Assembly (NCBI GenBank): GCA_046348685.1
Contig: JAXMDT010000005.1
Coordinates: forward strand, 88,638-152,637
Source of the DNA: JAXMDT01 sp046348685
GTDB taxonomy: Bacteria; Pseudomonadota; Alphaproteobacteria; Rickettsiales; UBA998
Direction of reading: 5' to 3'
Length of the DNA stretch: 64,000 nucleotides
Shown: one piece after another, positions 34,667-42,910 of the stretch
How positions within the stretch are numbered: the first letter of the stretch is position 1
Layout: every line of letters begins with the position of its first letter
Notes under the pieces: generated by a model
Told to the model about the DNA's origin: nothing
What the model saw: only the letters and a program-made list of their open reading frames with translations
Database searches by the model: none
Position numbers and translations under genes: made by a program

Positions 34667-35176
34667 TTAAGCGTGTTGCTGTTGTTTCTGATGCGCCTTG
34701 AGCAGCGCATCGGTGATGATGAGTTTGGCGCTTTGGATCGCGTCAAACGGAATTTGCCATTCTTTCTGGTCAACAGTAATAACGACCTTGCCGTCTTTAG
34801 TGGTTCCGAGCGTACCGCTGAAGCGCTTGCGTCCGTCAATCGGGTGCGCGGTTTCCACTTTGGCATCGAATCCGGAGAAGCGGTTGAAATCATCCTCTTC
34901 CATGAGCGGACGGTCAATGCCCGGCGAACTGACTTCCAGACGGTATGCGCCGCTCACCGGTTCGTTCACGTCAAGGAGTGCTGAGGCCGTGTAGCTCACT
35001 TCCGCGCAGTCATCCACGGTGATGTCCACGCCGTTGGTACGTTCGATCATAACTTGTAGGATACGCTGGCCGCCTTCGCCGCCGGAAAGTTTGACGCGCA
35101 CGAGCCTGAACCCCATATGTTCTATGGTCGGTTTCAATAGTTCTGTCACGTTCGCTTCGACGGGGCTCAGCCGCAT
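34667..35176 (-). CDS. rimP: Ribosome maturation factor RimP
   Basis: RimP helps 30S subunit assembly. The start at 35176 (MRLSPVEANVTELLKPTIEH) gives 169 residues, the normal length; the open frame runs upstream through a terminator hairpin and is not likely translated. Family segments are GFRLVRVKLSGGEGGQRILQ, VDDCAEVSYTASALLDVNEP and YRLEVSSPGIDRPLMEEDDF. It heads the rimP-nusA-ylxR-infB-rbfA operon and has a leader with promoter and intrinsic terminator. Confidence 0.95.
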   Translation of the reverse strand: MRLSPVEANVTELLKPTIEHMGFRLVRVKLSGGEGGQRILQVMIERTNGVDITVDDCAEVSYTASALLDVNEPVSGAYRLEVSSPGIDRPLMEEDDFNRFSGFDAKVETAHPIDGRKRFSGTLGTTKDGKVVITVDQKEWQIPFDAIQSAKLIITDALLKAHQKQQQHA

Positions 35177-35216
35177 GATTTTTCTCGTTTTTCTTTTTTT
35201 ATCTGCCAAAACCAAT

Positions 35217-35246
35217 AAAAAAGGCGGAGTCTTTAGGACCTCCACC
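35217..35246 (-). terminator. Intrinsic terminator in the rimP leader (attenuator candidate)
   Basis: On the minus strand the stem GGTGGA(g)GTC / GAC-TCCGCC with loop CTAAA is followed by six U residues. It lies about 40 nt upstream of the rimP start and about 25 nt downstream of a likely transcription start. No gene on this strand ends just before it, so it is best explained as attenuation of the operon. A read-in terminator for an unseen upstream transcript is the alternative. Confidence 0.6.
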
Positions 35247-35275
35247 TCATTTCAGGCGTAGCAGTAATTTCCGTC

Positions 35276-35303
35276 ACTATACCTCCGAAATCCCTGCGCG
35301 CAA
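35276..35303 (-). promoter_or_regulatory. Promoter of the rimP-nusA-infB operon
   Basis: On the minus strand TTGCGC (35303-35298) and TATAGT (35281-35276) are separated by 16 nt. Transcription would start near 35268, giving a leader of about 90 nt that includes the terminator hairpin. Confidence 0.5.
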
Positions 35304-35402
35304 GCGTTTTTTAAAGGTTATTGCAATTATATAATGATTGATCTACAAGCGGCCTTTACGCCTAATACCTTAACTTTATTCAAAACCTTATTGGAGTCAA
35401 TC

Positions 35403-35846
35403 ATGTCACGTACCGCCCTCTGGATCATTGCAGTTATCGCGCTTGTTATCATTGCACTGATCAACCTCAACAAATCGGCGACCAATACCACCGCCACCGC
35501 TGCGACTGAGGAAACGGCTCCGGCTACGACCGAAGATAATACGGCTCCGGCAGAAGAAGGCACGATGGAAAAAGCGAAAGACGCTGCTGATGAAGCAGGC
35601 GCTACGGTTAAAGATGCGACCGAAGATGCTACGGAAGCCACGAAAAATGCCGTGGAAAACATCGAAAACAATGTTGAAAACAACGAAAACAAAATTGAAA
35701 CCGTTCCGGCTGCTCCGGAAGTGGATCATAACGAAATGACTCCCGCTACGCCGGAACCGGCGACGACTGAAACGGCTCCGGTTGATTCAGCACCGGCCGA
35801 TACCGCTCCGGCTGCAGGTGATGAAGACGAGAAGCCAACCAACTAG
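35403..35846 (+). CDS. Single-pass membrane protein with acidic, low-complexity tail
   Basis: I start at the ATG at 35403 (GGAG 9 nt upstream), giving 147 residues; an ATG at 35334 would add 23 residues with no ribosome binding site. A membrane helix spans residues ~5-23 (ALWIIAVIALVIIALINL). The rest is Thr/Ala/Glu/Pro-rich, with an amphipathic segment similar to LEA or apolipoprotein repeats (EKAKDAADEAGATVKDATED, then ATEATKNAVENIENNVENNE). The tail is probably disordered. Function unknown. TATAAT at 35330-35335 may be its -10. Confidence 0.6.
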   Translation: MSRTALWIIAVIALVIIALINLNKSATNTTATAATEETAPATTEDNTAPAEEGTMEKAKDAADEAGATVKDATEDATEATKNAVENIENNVENNENKIETVPAAPEVDHNEMTPATPEPATTETAPVDSAPADTAPAAGDEDEKPTN

Positions 35847-35864
35847 TTTCTGTCTTTCGAATGA

Positions 35865-35896
35865 GAAAAACCCCGTCCCTCGCGGCGGGGTTTTTT
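35865..35896. terminator. Intrinsic terminator
   Basis: CCCCG (35871-35875) pairs with CGGGG (35886-35890) and is followed by six T residues. An A-run on the left may also allow use on the minus strand. It ends the gene at 35403. Confidence 0.8.
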
Positions 35897-35960
35897 ATTA
35901 TCATTTACCGTTCCTCGGCTCGTTTCTGCTCGCCAATAAAGGTAACGCCTTCGGCGACTA

Positions 35961-36004
35961 AAGGCTGGGTCTCCTGGCCTTGATGGTTGGAAGCCAGCCT
36001 TTTT
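35961..36004 (+). terminator. Second long hairpin with T-tract (possible end of a small RNA)
   Basis: AAGGCTGG (35961-35968) pairs with CCAGCCTT (35994-36001), with a further inner stem TCC/GGCC against GGTT/GGA and loop TTGAT, and a T-tract follows. It lies 65 nt after the first terminator with no gene in between, so it may end an independent short transcript of unknown kind, or be a repeat. No convincing promoter is visible between 35897 and 35960. Confidence 0.4.
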
Positions 36005-36047
36005 ATTGACCGCTGCCATGGTTCAGATTATCCGTAGTCCCGCCTGT

Positions 36048-36123
36048 GGGGGCATAGCTCAGTGGTTAGAGCAGTCCGCTCATAACGGATTGGTCGTGGG
36101 TTCAAGTCCCTCTGCCCCCACCA
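36048..36123 (+). tRNA. tRNA-Ile2 (CAT anticodon, lysidine type)
   Basis: The acceptor stem GGGGGCA pairs with TGCCCCC, the CCA end is encoded (36121-36123), and the D-arm (AGCTCAGTGGTTAGAGCAG) and T-arm (GTGGG TTCAAGT CCCTC) are intact. The anticodon CAT is at 36081-36083 in loop CTCATAA. The body matches E. coli ileX/ileY-type tRNA-Ile(CAU) more closely than elongator or initiator tRNA-Met, so the C34 is probably modified to lysidine by TilS to read AUA. Confidence 0.9.
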
Positions 36124-36141
36124 TTATCTTAAAACCAAATG

Positions 36142-37659
36142 CTAAGGCTGGCAGCTAAAGCTGTTATCGGAGGTGGTCAGGCGAGGTTTTTCCGGATTGA
36201 AATTCACATCGATGCGTGAGCGGCCCCAGTTTTGCTGAAGCGCCCGGCTAGGCGTCGCAACGCAGGACGATACCTGGCCACGGTTTCCCTGCACTTGTAC
36301 TGTTTGCGTGAACGGCGATCCCCTACCCGAAAACAGCAGGCGGCCTCCTTTGAAGTAATTATTGATGACGCTGACATGCCGCGGATGCACCGGCCCAAAC
36401 TGCCCTAAGGTATAGCCATCGTTTGCATCACCGCCGGGCGTCTGGAAGCCGACTTCAATATTGGTTGGATAACCATAAAACTGGTTATTCGCGATAGTAA
36501 CCACCGTATGATTATCTATCCGCATGGCGGTATCGGCTGAATTCGGCGGCGCAGGATAGGCCCGCTTGAAACAGTTACGCACGATCTGCAGGTCGCCGCC
36601 TGTGCTTTCGTGAAATACCTGCCCGTCCACGTTAGAACCAATATCGAAGCAATAGCCGATGCAGCCGCGCACGACGTTATTGGCGATTGTTACGTCATAT
36701 AGATTTCTTTTCGTAGCTATCGCGTGGTTCCATGCCCCCTCAAACCAGTTTCCCTGGATATCAAACTGATCGCCAATGAAACCGCTTCTGGCCGGATCGC
36801 TCTGGAACATCTGAAACCCGTATCCGCCCGGGTTTGCCTCGTTTCTCCGGATGGCGTACCGGTACAGATAATTATTATAGAAACCTATTTTGTGATAACC
36901 ATTATAGACGCTGATGGAGTATTTTTTCTCGTAGAATACGCTGTTCCGGATAACGCCGCCCGTTCGATGCTCCGTGATTTTTGGCGTATTAAAGCTAATG
37001 CCAAAGCCATTCGGCTTCGGAAATGAAACTCCGTCCACGACGACATTACTGGCAAGCACAAGGATCGATCCAGAAAAACTGGAGCGTTTTTCCTCTGGGG
37101 CAAGTGCAACACCACCGTCTGAAATTTTGACGGCGGGCGTGGAAGCCATAATAAAAAGCGGTCGGTCCGCCGTCCCGCCTTTGGTGATTTGCATGCCGGA
37201 ATATGTGCCTGGCAGTGCGATAATTGCATCCCCAGGCCCGGCCATTCCGAGTGCGCGGGAAAAAGTGGTTGGGCTGCTTTCACTCACGCCAGAGCCGCTG
37301 CCGCTTGGAGATACAAAGATTTTCCTTCCAGGAGGAGTCTCCCATGCCCCACCCCCAAGAAGCGGGTTTTCTATGGCTCCGACTGAGCATTCCGCATCGG
37401 TCGGCGGCGGCTGGATCGGCAGCAGGTCAATGTCACCGCCACCGCCTGGGGGTGGCATGGGCTTTGGCTTCGGCGGCAGCTTAACATCGCCAAAACAAAT
37501 AGATTCAGTAAAAATACTGGGAACGCCTTCACTGGCGATCTGGAATTCTTTTTCAAGCGGTGTTGACTCAAATGCTGGGAGAGCATCGCTATCAGCGTTG
37601 GCTGCACTTACTGCAAAAAGTGCTGTCAGCATTACGTGAAACATATTTAAATGTATCAC
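36142..37659 (-). CDS. Secreted parallel beta-helix protein with CFG signature
   Basis: The product has 505 residues from a GTG at 37659, or 500 from the ATG at 37644 (MFHVMLTALFAVSAANA), which is the more natural signal peptide start. Residues 44-70 carry the shared signature EGVPSIFTESICFGD and KPKPMPP, followed by a Gly/Pro-rich stretch and Cys91-Ser. Then FVSPSGSGSG, a possible repeat start, leads into beta-helix rungs (IIALPGTYSGMQITKGG, GFYNNYLYRYA, VTIANNVVRG, NQFYGYPTNIEVG). It resembles pectate-lyase-like or PbH1 proteins; I see no confident catalytic residues. It is adjacent to, but on the opposite strand from, tRNA-Ile2. Confidence 0.7.
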   Translation of the reverse strand: MIHLNMFHVMLTALFAVSAANADSDALPAFESTPLEKEFQIASEGVPSIFTESICFGDVKLPPKPKPMPPPGGGGDIDLLPIQPPPTDAECSVGAIENPLLGGGAWETPPGRKIFVSPSGSGSGVSESSPTTFSRALGMAGPGDAIIALPGTYSGMQITKGGTADRPLFIMASTPAVKISDGGVALAPEEKRSSFSGSILVLASNVVVDGVSFPKPNGFGISFNTPKITEHRTGGVIRNSVFYEKKYSISVYNGYHKIGFYNNYLYRYAIRRNEANPGGYGFQMFQSDPARSGFIGDQFDIQGNWFEGAWNHAIATKRNLYDVTIANNVVRGCIGYCFDIGSNVDGQVFHESTGGDLQIVRNCFKRAYPAPPNSADTAMRIDNHTVVTIANNQFYGYPTNIEVGFQTPGGDANDGYTLGQFGPVHPRHVSVINNYFKGGRLLFSGRGSPFTQTVQVQGNRGQVSSCVATPSRALQQNWGRSRIDVNFNPEKPRLTTSDNSFSCQP

Positions 37660-37822
37660 AATAATAGGAATTTACACAATATCTTAGAATAGGCACTACA
37701 GAGGTAACGGCGTGTATATGATTCCAGATAAAAACCGGGATTATCATAAAAATTCGAGTCCGAAAATTTATGATGTACAAGTCGCGCCAACCTGTCATGG
37801 GTATCGGATACGGAGCATTGGC

Positions 37823-38152
37823 ATGTTGAATCCCTGGATTATGGTTTTTATAGCAGGACTGCTGGAAGTATGCTGGGCGGTCGGGCTGAAATATACGGAA
37901 GGTTTAACCAGACCGTTGCCGACGGCGCTAGTGGTTGTCTCGCTGGCGGCGAGCATGTATCTGATGGCACGCGCCATGACGGTTCTGCCGGTCGGCACGG
38001 CCTACGCGATTTGGGTCGGCATCGGCGCGTTCGGTGCGGCAGCGTTCGGTATCCTACTGTTCGATGAATCGGCATCTCCACTTCGATTATTTTTTTTAGC
38101 GATGCTGCTGGTGGCGATTATCGGTCTTAAAATGACAACGGGAAAAGCCTAA
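37823..38152 (+). CDS. gdx: SMR-family guanidinium exporter (Gdx/SugE type)
   Basis: The 109-residue protein has four membrane helices and matches SugE/Gdx: GLLEVCWAVGLKYTEGLTRP with the essential Glu (residue 15), VLPVGTAYAIWVGIGAFGAA and LLFDESASPLRLFFLA. The ATG at 37823 has GGAG upstream; the longer reading frame from 37712 is not supported. Family members export guanidinium or small quaternary ammonium ions by proton antiport. I looked for a guanidine riboswitch in the 160 nt upstream and saw none. The stop overlaps the convergent gene by 4 nt. Confidence 0.92.
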   Translation: MLNPWIMVFIAGLLEVCWAVGLKYTEGLTRPLPTALVVVSLAASMYLMARAMTVLPVGTAYAIWVGIGAFGAAAFGILLFDESASPLRLFFLAMLLVAIIGLKMTTGKA

Positions 38153-38595
38153 ACTTTTCGCAGCGTCTTATCGAGATTGCTTAGAATCTTCATCCAGCCT
38201 TCATGCGTCCGCTGGGCATAATCCGGTGGTACGCCTTCATGCGTAAGGGTGAGCTCACAGCCATTGTCACGCGGTACAATGGCCACAGCGACCCTGGTTT
38301 TCTCTTTTGAATATTTTGGTACGCAGAAGGTGAAGATCAGGCGGTAAGGCGGGTCGATCTGCAGATATTCCCCTGTATGTTCCACGTCTTCGGCACCACG
38401 TCTTTCGGTGAATGTGAATGCGCCGCCGACGCGTGGATCGGTCTCCGCGCGCACCATGGTGCCTGTGTCCGTGGCAAACAGCCAGTGCCGTGCGGAATCG
38501 GGGTTAATCCAGGCTTCGAACACCTGCTCGGATGAAGCATCATAGCGATGCACCGCGCTCACCGTGCCTGTCTGTTTTTTCTTTGAACCGATCAT
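38149..38595 (-). CDS. SRPBCC/AHSA1-type START-like domain protein
   Basis: The 148-residue protein has the typical pattern of AHSA1 (Aha1 C-terminal-like) proteins: VHRYDASSEQVFEAWINPDS, ARHWLF, VGGAFTFTE, GEYLQIDPPYRLIFTF and LTHEGVPPDYAQRTHEGWMK. The fold holds a hydrophobic ligand cavity. The specific ligand is unknown. It is monocistronic, divergent from nothing on its 5' side except a 110-nt gap, and convergent with gdx. Confidence 0.88.
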   Translation of the reverse strand: MIGSKKKQTGTVSAVHRYDASSEQVFEAWINPDSARHWLFATDTGTMVRAETDPRVGGAFTFTERRGAEDVEHTGEYLQIDPPYRLIFTFCVPKYSKEKTRVAVAIVPRDNGCELTLTHEGVPPDYAQRTHEGWMKILSNLDKTLRKV

Positions 38596-38706
38596 GATTT
38601 GCGCCTCCCAGCGGTATCACTGTTCCAGCAGGAGCGTAAAAAAACCATTATAAATGAAACATCATCAGAGGCTTGCGTGGCGTATAGGAAAACCTGACGG
38701 GAAATG

Positions 38707-39825
38707 TCAGGGTTTAACAGCAGGTGCTGTAGCCTTGGGCTGGTCGAACTTACCGGTAGGGCCTTTCACCGCTCCGCCTGACGGGTTGGCAGGCGGTGTG
38801 ACCGAGGGAGAAGATTCCGGACCCAGCGCGCCGACCGGATTGGTATTCACGGCAGGTTTTGCAGGCTGGTGATTATATACCGGTATTTGATTAGGAAGTG
38901 TTTTATTCAGTTTTTTGTCGAACGTATCCAAATCGTCTTTTTGCGGATTAGTGAGAAGTTCGCGCGGCGCCGGTTGCTCCGTCGGCGAAACATTCATATA
39001 CGCGCCGCGCAGCAGGATAATGGTGATACGGCGATTTTTCGGCGAGCGTGGTGTTTGCGGAAAAAGCAGCTCCTTGTCCGCGAGGCCGACGATTTTCGCC
39101 ACGCGCTGGGACGGCATGCCCGTGGTTAGCAGGAACCGTCGCGAACTATTGGCACGGTCGGCGGAAAGCTCCCAGTTGCCGTAGCTATTGCCATTAGAAA
39201 AGGCAGAGGCATCGGTATGGCCGGTGAGCGAAATATAATTCGGCATCATGGCAATAATTTTGGCCATTGAACTCAGTACATTGCGACCGAATTCGGTGAG
39301 TTTCGAGGTGCCGGGTTCGAACATGCTGTCCTTATCGGAATCGACGATCTGGATCTTGAGACCTTCCGGCGATTGCTCGACGATCACGTTATCTTTGTAA
39401 TCGCGCAGGTTGGGATCGGACTCCATCGCCTGTTTGACCGCCTGTTCCGCCTTCTCAAACAGTTTTGCATCTTGATCCGATTCAATAAGCGTATCTTTGG
39501 GCGTCTCCGGCGTAGGTCCTGGCTGAACCTGGCCGACAACGACACCCGGAGGCATCAGATCGCTTTTCTTGACGCCTTCCTCATTCGGGGTAGCGCCTCC
39601 TTCAAAGCCGATGCCCATCTCGTCCTTCAGGCCGATAGTGGGCGTAAAGTAATCGGCAATAGCTTCCTTCTGCGCCTCGGAGGTCGTGCTGAGCAGCCAG
39701 AGCAGCAGGAAGAACGCCATCATCGCCGTTACGAAATCGGCATAGGCCACTTTCCAGGCGCCGCCATGATGCCCGCCTTCCAGTTTGTAGACTTTCTTGA
39801 TGATCGGTTGTTCGACCTCAGCCAT
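38707..39825 (-). CDS. motB: Flagellar motor stator protein MotB
   Basis: MotB anchors the stator to peptidoglycan and carries the proton-binding Asp. The 372-residue protein has the single N-terminal membrane helix with that Asp (KVAYADFVTAMMAFFLLLWL). A plug and linker region follows, then the OmpA/MotB peptidoglycan domain (LTGHTDASAF, ELSADRANSSRRFLLTTGMP, SQRVAKIVGLADKELLFPQT, NRRITIILLR). The Pro/Ala-rich C-terminal tail of about 80 residues is longer than usual. It lies 3 nt after motA. Confidence 0.95.
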   Translation of the reverse strand: MAEVEQPIIKKVYKLEGGHHGGAWKVAYADFVTAMMAFFLLLWLLSTTSEAQKEAIADYFTPTIGLKDEMGIGFEGGATPNEEGVKKSDLMPPGVVVGQVQPGPTPETPKDTLIESDQDAKLFEKAEQAVKQAMESDPNLRDYKDNVIVEQSPEGLKIQIVDSDKDSMFEPGTSKLTEFGRNVLSSMAKIIAMMPNYISLTGHTDASAFSNGNSYGNWELSADRANSSRRFLLTTGMPSQRVAKIVGLADKELLFPQTPRSPKNRRITIILLRGAYMNVSPTEQPAPRELLTNPQKDDLDTFDKKLNKTLPNQIPVYNHQPAKPAVNTNPVGALGPESSPSVTPPANPSGGAVKGPTGKFDQPKATAPAVKP

Positions 39826-39828
39826 GGC

Positions 39829-40686
39829 CTAACTCGCGGCGTTCTGGCACGCTTGTTCGACGTCGAGGAAATCCGGTTTCTCATGCACGCCGATGGAAGT
39901 GCGCGCGAATTCGACGGATACGGCCGGCGCATTGCCTTTGATATGGGCAAGAAGCGCCACTTTGATGCAGCCCATGTACTTTACTTCATCGGCATAATAT
40001 TCGCCGATATAGCGGCCCATCGGCGCAATAAATCCATACGAGAGGAGTACCCCCAGGAACGTACCGACAAGCGCCGCGCCGATCAGGTGGCCAAGGACTT
40101 CCGGCGGCTCGGTGATACTGCCCATGGTAACGATTACGCCAAGTACCGCGGCGACGATACCGAGCGCGGGCATCGCATCGGCCATCGTCACGATAGCGTG
40201 GGACAGATGTTCGCCATGTTTGCGGTGCACATCCAGTTCGCGTTCCATCAATTCCTCAAGCTGGTAATAATCATCCACGCCGATGGTCATCAGGCGCACA
40301 TAATCGCACAGGTAATGGCAGGCGTGGTGGTTATGCAGGAATTTCGGATATTTGGAGAAGAGGGAGCTGTTTTCCGGATTCTCGACATGCGATTCCATCT
40401 CCAGCATGCCCTTGGAGCGCATGAGCTTGAAGGTGGCGTAGAGCATGACCAGCAGTTCAAGGTAATCCGCCTTCTTGAACGGCATGCCTTTAAACAGCAG
40501 TTTCAGACTCTTCAGGATGTCCTTAATGTTCTTGCCGGAGTTCGAGATGATGAACGAGCCGACCGCCGCGCCGACGATGATCAGAAATTCCGTCGGCTGG
40601 TTGAGTACGGCCAGCTTGCCTTCGTGCAGAACGAATCCGCCGAGAACGCAGCCGATAGTGACGATAAAACCAATAAGAAACTTCAT
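39829..40686 (-). CDS. motA: Flagellar motor stator protein MotA
   Basis: MotA forms the pentameric ring of the stator that drives flagellar rotation by proton flow. The 285-residue length is typical. Features are the first two membrane helices (LIGFIVTIGCVLGGFVLHEG, EFLIIVGAAVGSFIISNSGK), a cytoplasmic loop with charged residues (HHACHYLCDYVRLMTIG), and the last two helices with the conserved prolines (MPALGIVAAVLGVIVTMGSI, LIGAALVGTFLGVLLSYGFI). Operon motA-motB. Confidence 0.97.
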   Translation of the reverse strand: MKFLIGFIVTIGCVLGGFVLHEGKLAVLNQPTEFLIIVGAAVGSFIISNSGKNIKDILKSLKLLFKGMPFKKADYLELLVMLYATFKLMRSKGMLEMESHVENPENSSLFSKYPKFLHNHHACHYLCDYVRLMTIGVDDYYQLEELMERELDVHRKHGEHLSHAIVTMADAMPALGIVAAVLGVIVTMGSITEPPEVLGHLIGAALVGTFLGVLLSYGFIAPMGRYIGEYYADEVKYMGCIKVALLAHIKGNAPAVSVEFARTSIGVHEKPDFLDVEQACQNAAS

Positions 40687-40806
40687 GAGCCCGCCAGAAT
40701 AGGTGACGCGAAAGTTGCGTCCCTTTCAGGATATACCCCGCAAGGGTTGAAAAAGGATTAACTTCAGGCCAGATACGTGACTTTTGCCATCACTGACGCA
40801 CAGATG

Positions 40807-42045
40807 TTACTGCGTAATGACGAGGGAGGAAATGCGATCCGCAATTCTATCGAATACTTTCGCTAGATCTGTTCCATCCTTGTCAGGTTCAAAGTAGTGA
40901 TCAGGCTTTTCATCCGAAGCACAATCTCTGAAAATATCTCGAATAAGATTTTCCTTACCTACTGCTTTATCAATGCCAAATGCAATTGTGAAAATCTCAA
41001 TTCCTTGGCTTTTAATCCCATCACAAAAAACTTTTTGATCAGAATTTGCTAGGAAATCAGTATAAGGTTTTCCATTAACCCAAAATTCATTATTTCCATC
41101 AGTTAAAATGATTATAAATTTGAATGTCGGGTCGTTTGGGTCATAAGGCGGGATTCCATCGTATGGAAAAGGTGCAGGGTGCACATTAGGATTGCGATGT
41201 ACGGTTAAACCTTTACTAAAGATATTTTTATCTTGAGCTTGGGTTCTGAGCGAGCGCCATCCATACCAAGTGCCGATACTGGTATTAGTACCTCCAGGCT
41301 CATCAGGTATAACTGGAAAATTCTTCATGCGAGTCAATATATCGTTTGCGACGGGAGTTAATCCCATTGCACTCGGAAGTAAATCAACAGCATCACTGAA
41401 ATCTGAATCTGAAAGCTTCCAATGTGGCACTCCATTAATATTTACGGAATGATTAAATGGAATGTAAGAGTATTGCGGAACACGTGGATTAGTATCAGCA
41501 TCCGCTGGTGTTGGTAAACTTTTTAACCGTTTAAAAAGAAGTGTTACAGCTTCGACAATTTTATCGCTCGCGGAGCAATCAGGGTCACATAGAGAACCTG
41601 TATGATCTAATACTAATGCAATTTCCGCACTCCGAACGACACGGGTTGTTTCAGAAAAAATATGCATATTCATGTGATCAATAGGCAAAAATCCGCCAAA
41701 ATAGAGTGGTAAAGAAAGATTCATTTCGGAACGAATCTTCTTTGTGCTTTTATCCCAGACAATTACCAAGGGCGATGTAGTAGATTTTAAATAGCCATCT
41801 GGAAAATTTGCCGTGAAAAAAGCTTGGGCACGGTTCTGCAGATCTTGTGGGCTAGCATCGCTTGTGGCAACGCCTGCAGCAGCAAGTACGGCACCATCTA
41901 ACGCGTTAACCGCTTTTTTTCTGAGTAGAAAAGCCCTGCCTGTTTCAATAGAAACCGCCATGGTCAGGATCAGCAAAAACAAAGCAAAACCAGTCAGGAT
42001 AGCAACGCCTCCACTCTGGTTTTTAAATAATGTTTCATGTCTCAT
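40807..42045 (-). CDS. TadG-like pilus protein with von Willebrand A domain
   Basis: The 412-residue protein starts with a TadE/G-type N-terminal membrane helix (GGVAILTGFALFLLILTMAV) and a conserved Flp pilus-associated region (LLRKKAVNALDGAVLAAAGV). A VWA domain follows with a MIDAS-like motif DHTGS (residues ~148-152; the usual form is DxSGS, and Thr replaces the first Ser) and a second metal site DGNNEFW. Residue TIAFGIDKAVG closes the fold. TadG-like proteins are minor pseudopilins of Tad/Flp systems. It lies 3 nt after the TadE-like gene. Confidence 0.8.
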   Translation of the reverse strand: MRHETLFKNQSGGVAILTGFALFLLILTMAVSIETGRAFLLRKKAVNALDGAVLAAAGVATSDASPQDLQNRAQAFFTANFPDGYLKSTTSPLVIVWDKSTKKIRSEMNLSLPLYFGGFLPIDHMNMHIFSETTRVVRSAEIALVLDHTGSLCDPDCSASDKIVEAVTLLFKRLKSLPTPADADTNPRVPQYSYIPFNHSVNINGVPHWKLSDSDFSDAVDLLPSAMGLTPVANDILTRMKNFPVIPDEPGGTNTSIGTWYGWRSLRTQAQDKNIFSKGLTVHRNPNVHPAPFPYDGIPPYDPNDPTFKFIIILTDGNNEFWVNGKPYTDFLANSDQKVFCDGIKSQGIEIFTIAFGIDKAVGKENLIRDIFRDCASDEKPDHYFEPDKDGTDLAKVFDRIADRISSLVITQ

Positions 42046-42048
42046 ATT

Positions 42049-42903
42049 TTAGCCGCCTTTTGTATTCTTTTTCGTATTGCAATATTTTGGATTGCATCTG
42101 CAGGCTTTAGTGCTTGGAGTACATGGCTGAGGGGGAGGGCATGAAGGTAAGCATCTTGGAAGTTTATATTTAATTTCAGCGGCTGCTGTCGTTGCGCACA
42201 TCGCCTTTTCAGTTGAACCCGGAATGTAACAAAAACGGCAGCGAACACCGCTTGGCGGATCATTGCAATAGCTGCCACAACATCCTGTTGGGTTTGGTAC
42301 TGAAGCAAGATTGTTTCCTTGTGGACGTGGCATTACACGAGCAAGTAAAGTGCTTCGTTGGTAAATAGTTTTATCGAAATTCAGAGCAGATGAGAAAAAG
42401 CTGGCACCGGGAATGATGTTTTCGTAATTATAAAAAGACTCGACCGCGATGACGGTATCCATCGCATCATTATCTTGTGATGGATAGATTTGACTAGCCA
42501 AATCTTTTACAGCATCAGGAACCTGGCTAATGCCGACTGTCCCAAAAGATTGGCTCCAATTTACTTGCAAAGTAGTACTTCCCGCAGAATTTTTACTCAG
42601 ACTTGTTACAATAAAACCGCCTTTAAGCGGATCAAATGGCGCCAGCATCGCGTCAAAAGCATTTTTGATGTTTGCATTCAGTGGTGCCTTAGCGTTATCC
42701 GGGAATCGCATTTGCGAAATATAGCTGCTCATGGTGTTTGAGGCTGCCGTTACTTTCTGGTTGATCATGACAAAGCGTGTAATTTCTACAGCGCCTAAAA
42801 ATACAAGCAGAAGAACTGGCAGGATAAATGCAAACTCAATCATCACCGCAGCGCTGCGATCATGAAGTAAATGCCTGAAGCAGGATAAAATTTTTCGCAT
42901 CAA
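42049..42903 (-). CDS. TadE-like pilus protein with cysteine-rich tail
   Basis: The 284-residue protein has a TadE-type N terminus (SAAVMIEFAFILPVLLLVFL, then GAVEITRFVMINQKV), where the Glu preceding the helix is typical of the TadE processing region. The C-terminal 75 residues contain 12 cysteines (GCCGSYCNDPPSGVRCRFCY, LPSCPPPQPCTPSTKACRCN) followed by a basic end. Cys-rich tails are not a standard feature of TadE. It starts 7 nt after the next upstream TadE-like gene's stop. Confidence 0.75.
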   Translation of the reverse strand: MMRKILSCFRHLLHDRSAAVMIEFAFILPVLLLVFLGAVEITRFVMINQKVTAASNTMSSYISQMRFPDNAKAPLNANIKNAFDAMLAPFDPLKGGFIVTSLSKNSAGSTTLQVNWSQSFGTVGISQVPDAVKDLASQIYPSQDNDAMDTVIAVESFYNYENIIPGASFFSSALNFDKTIYQRSTLLARVMPRPQGNNLASVPNPTGCCGSYCNDPPSGVRCRFCYIPGSTEKAMCATTAAAEIKYKLPRCLPSCPPPQPCTPSTKACRCNPKYCNTKKNTKGG

Positions 42904-42910
42904 TTATACT

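Noticed and set aside
34654..34917. N-terminal extension of nusA to 34917
   Set aside because: The extra 88 codons overlap rimP in another frame and do not match NusA. The ATG at 34653 has a good ribosome binding site.
37660..37822. Guanidine riboswitch upstream of gdx
   Set aside because: I looked for the ACGR-loop hairpins of class II and the conserved segments of classes I and III and saw none.
39373..40761. 462-codon plus-strand frame opposite motB and motA
   Set aside because: It runs antisense through both genes, with His/Arg/Asp-rich composition typical of shadows. motA and motB are certain.
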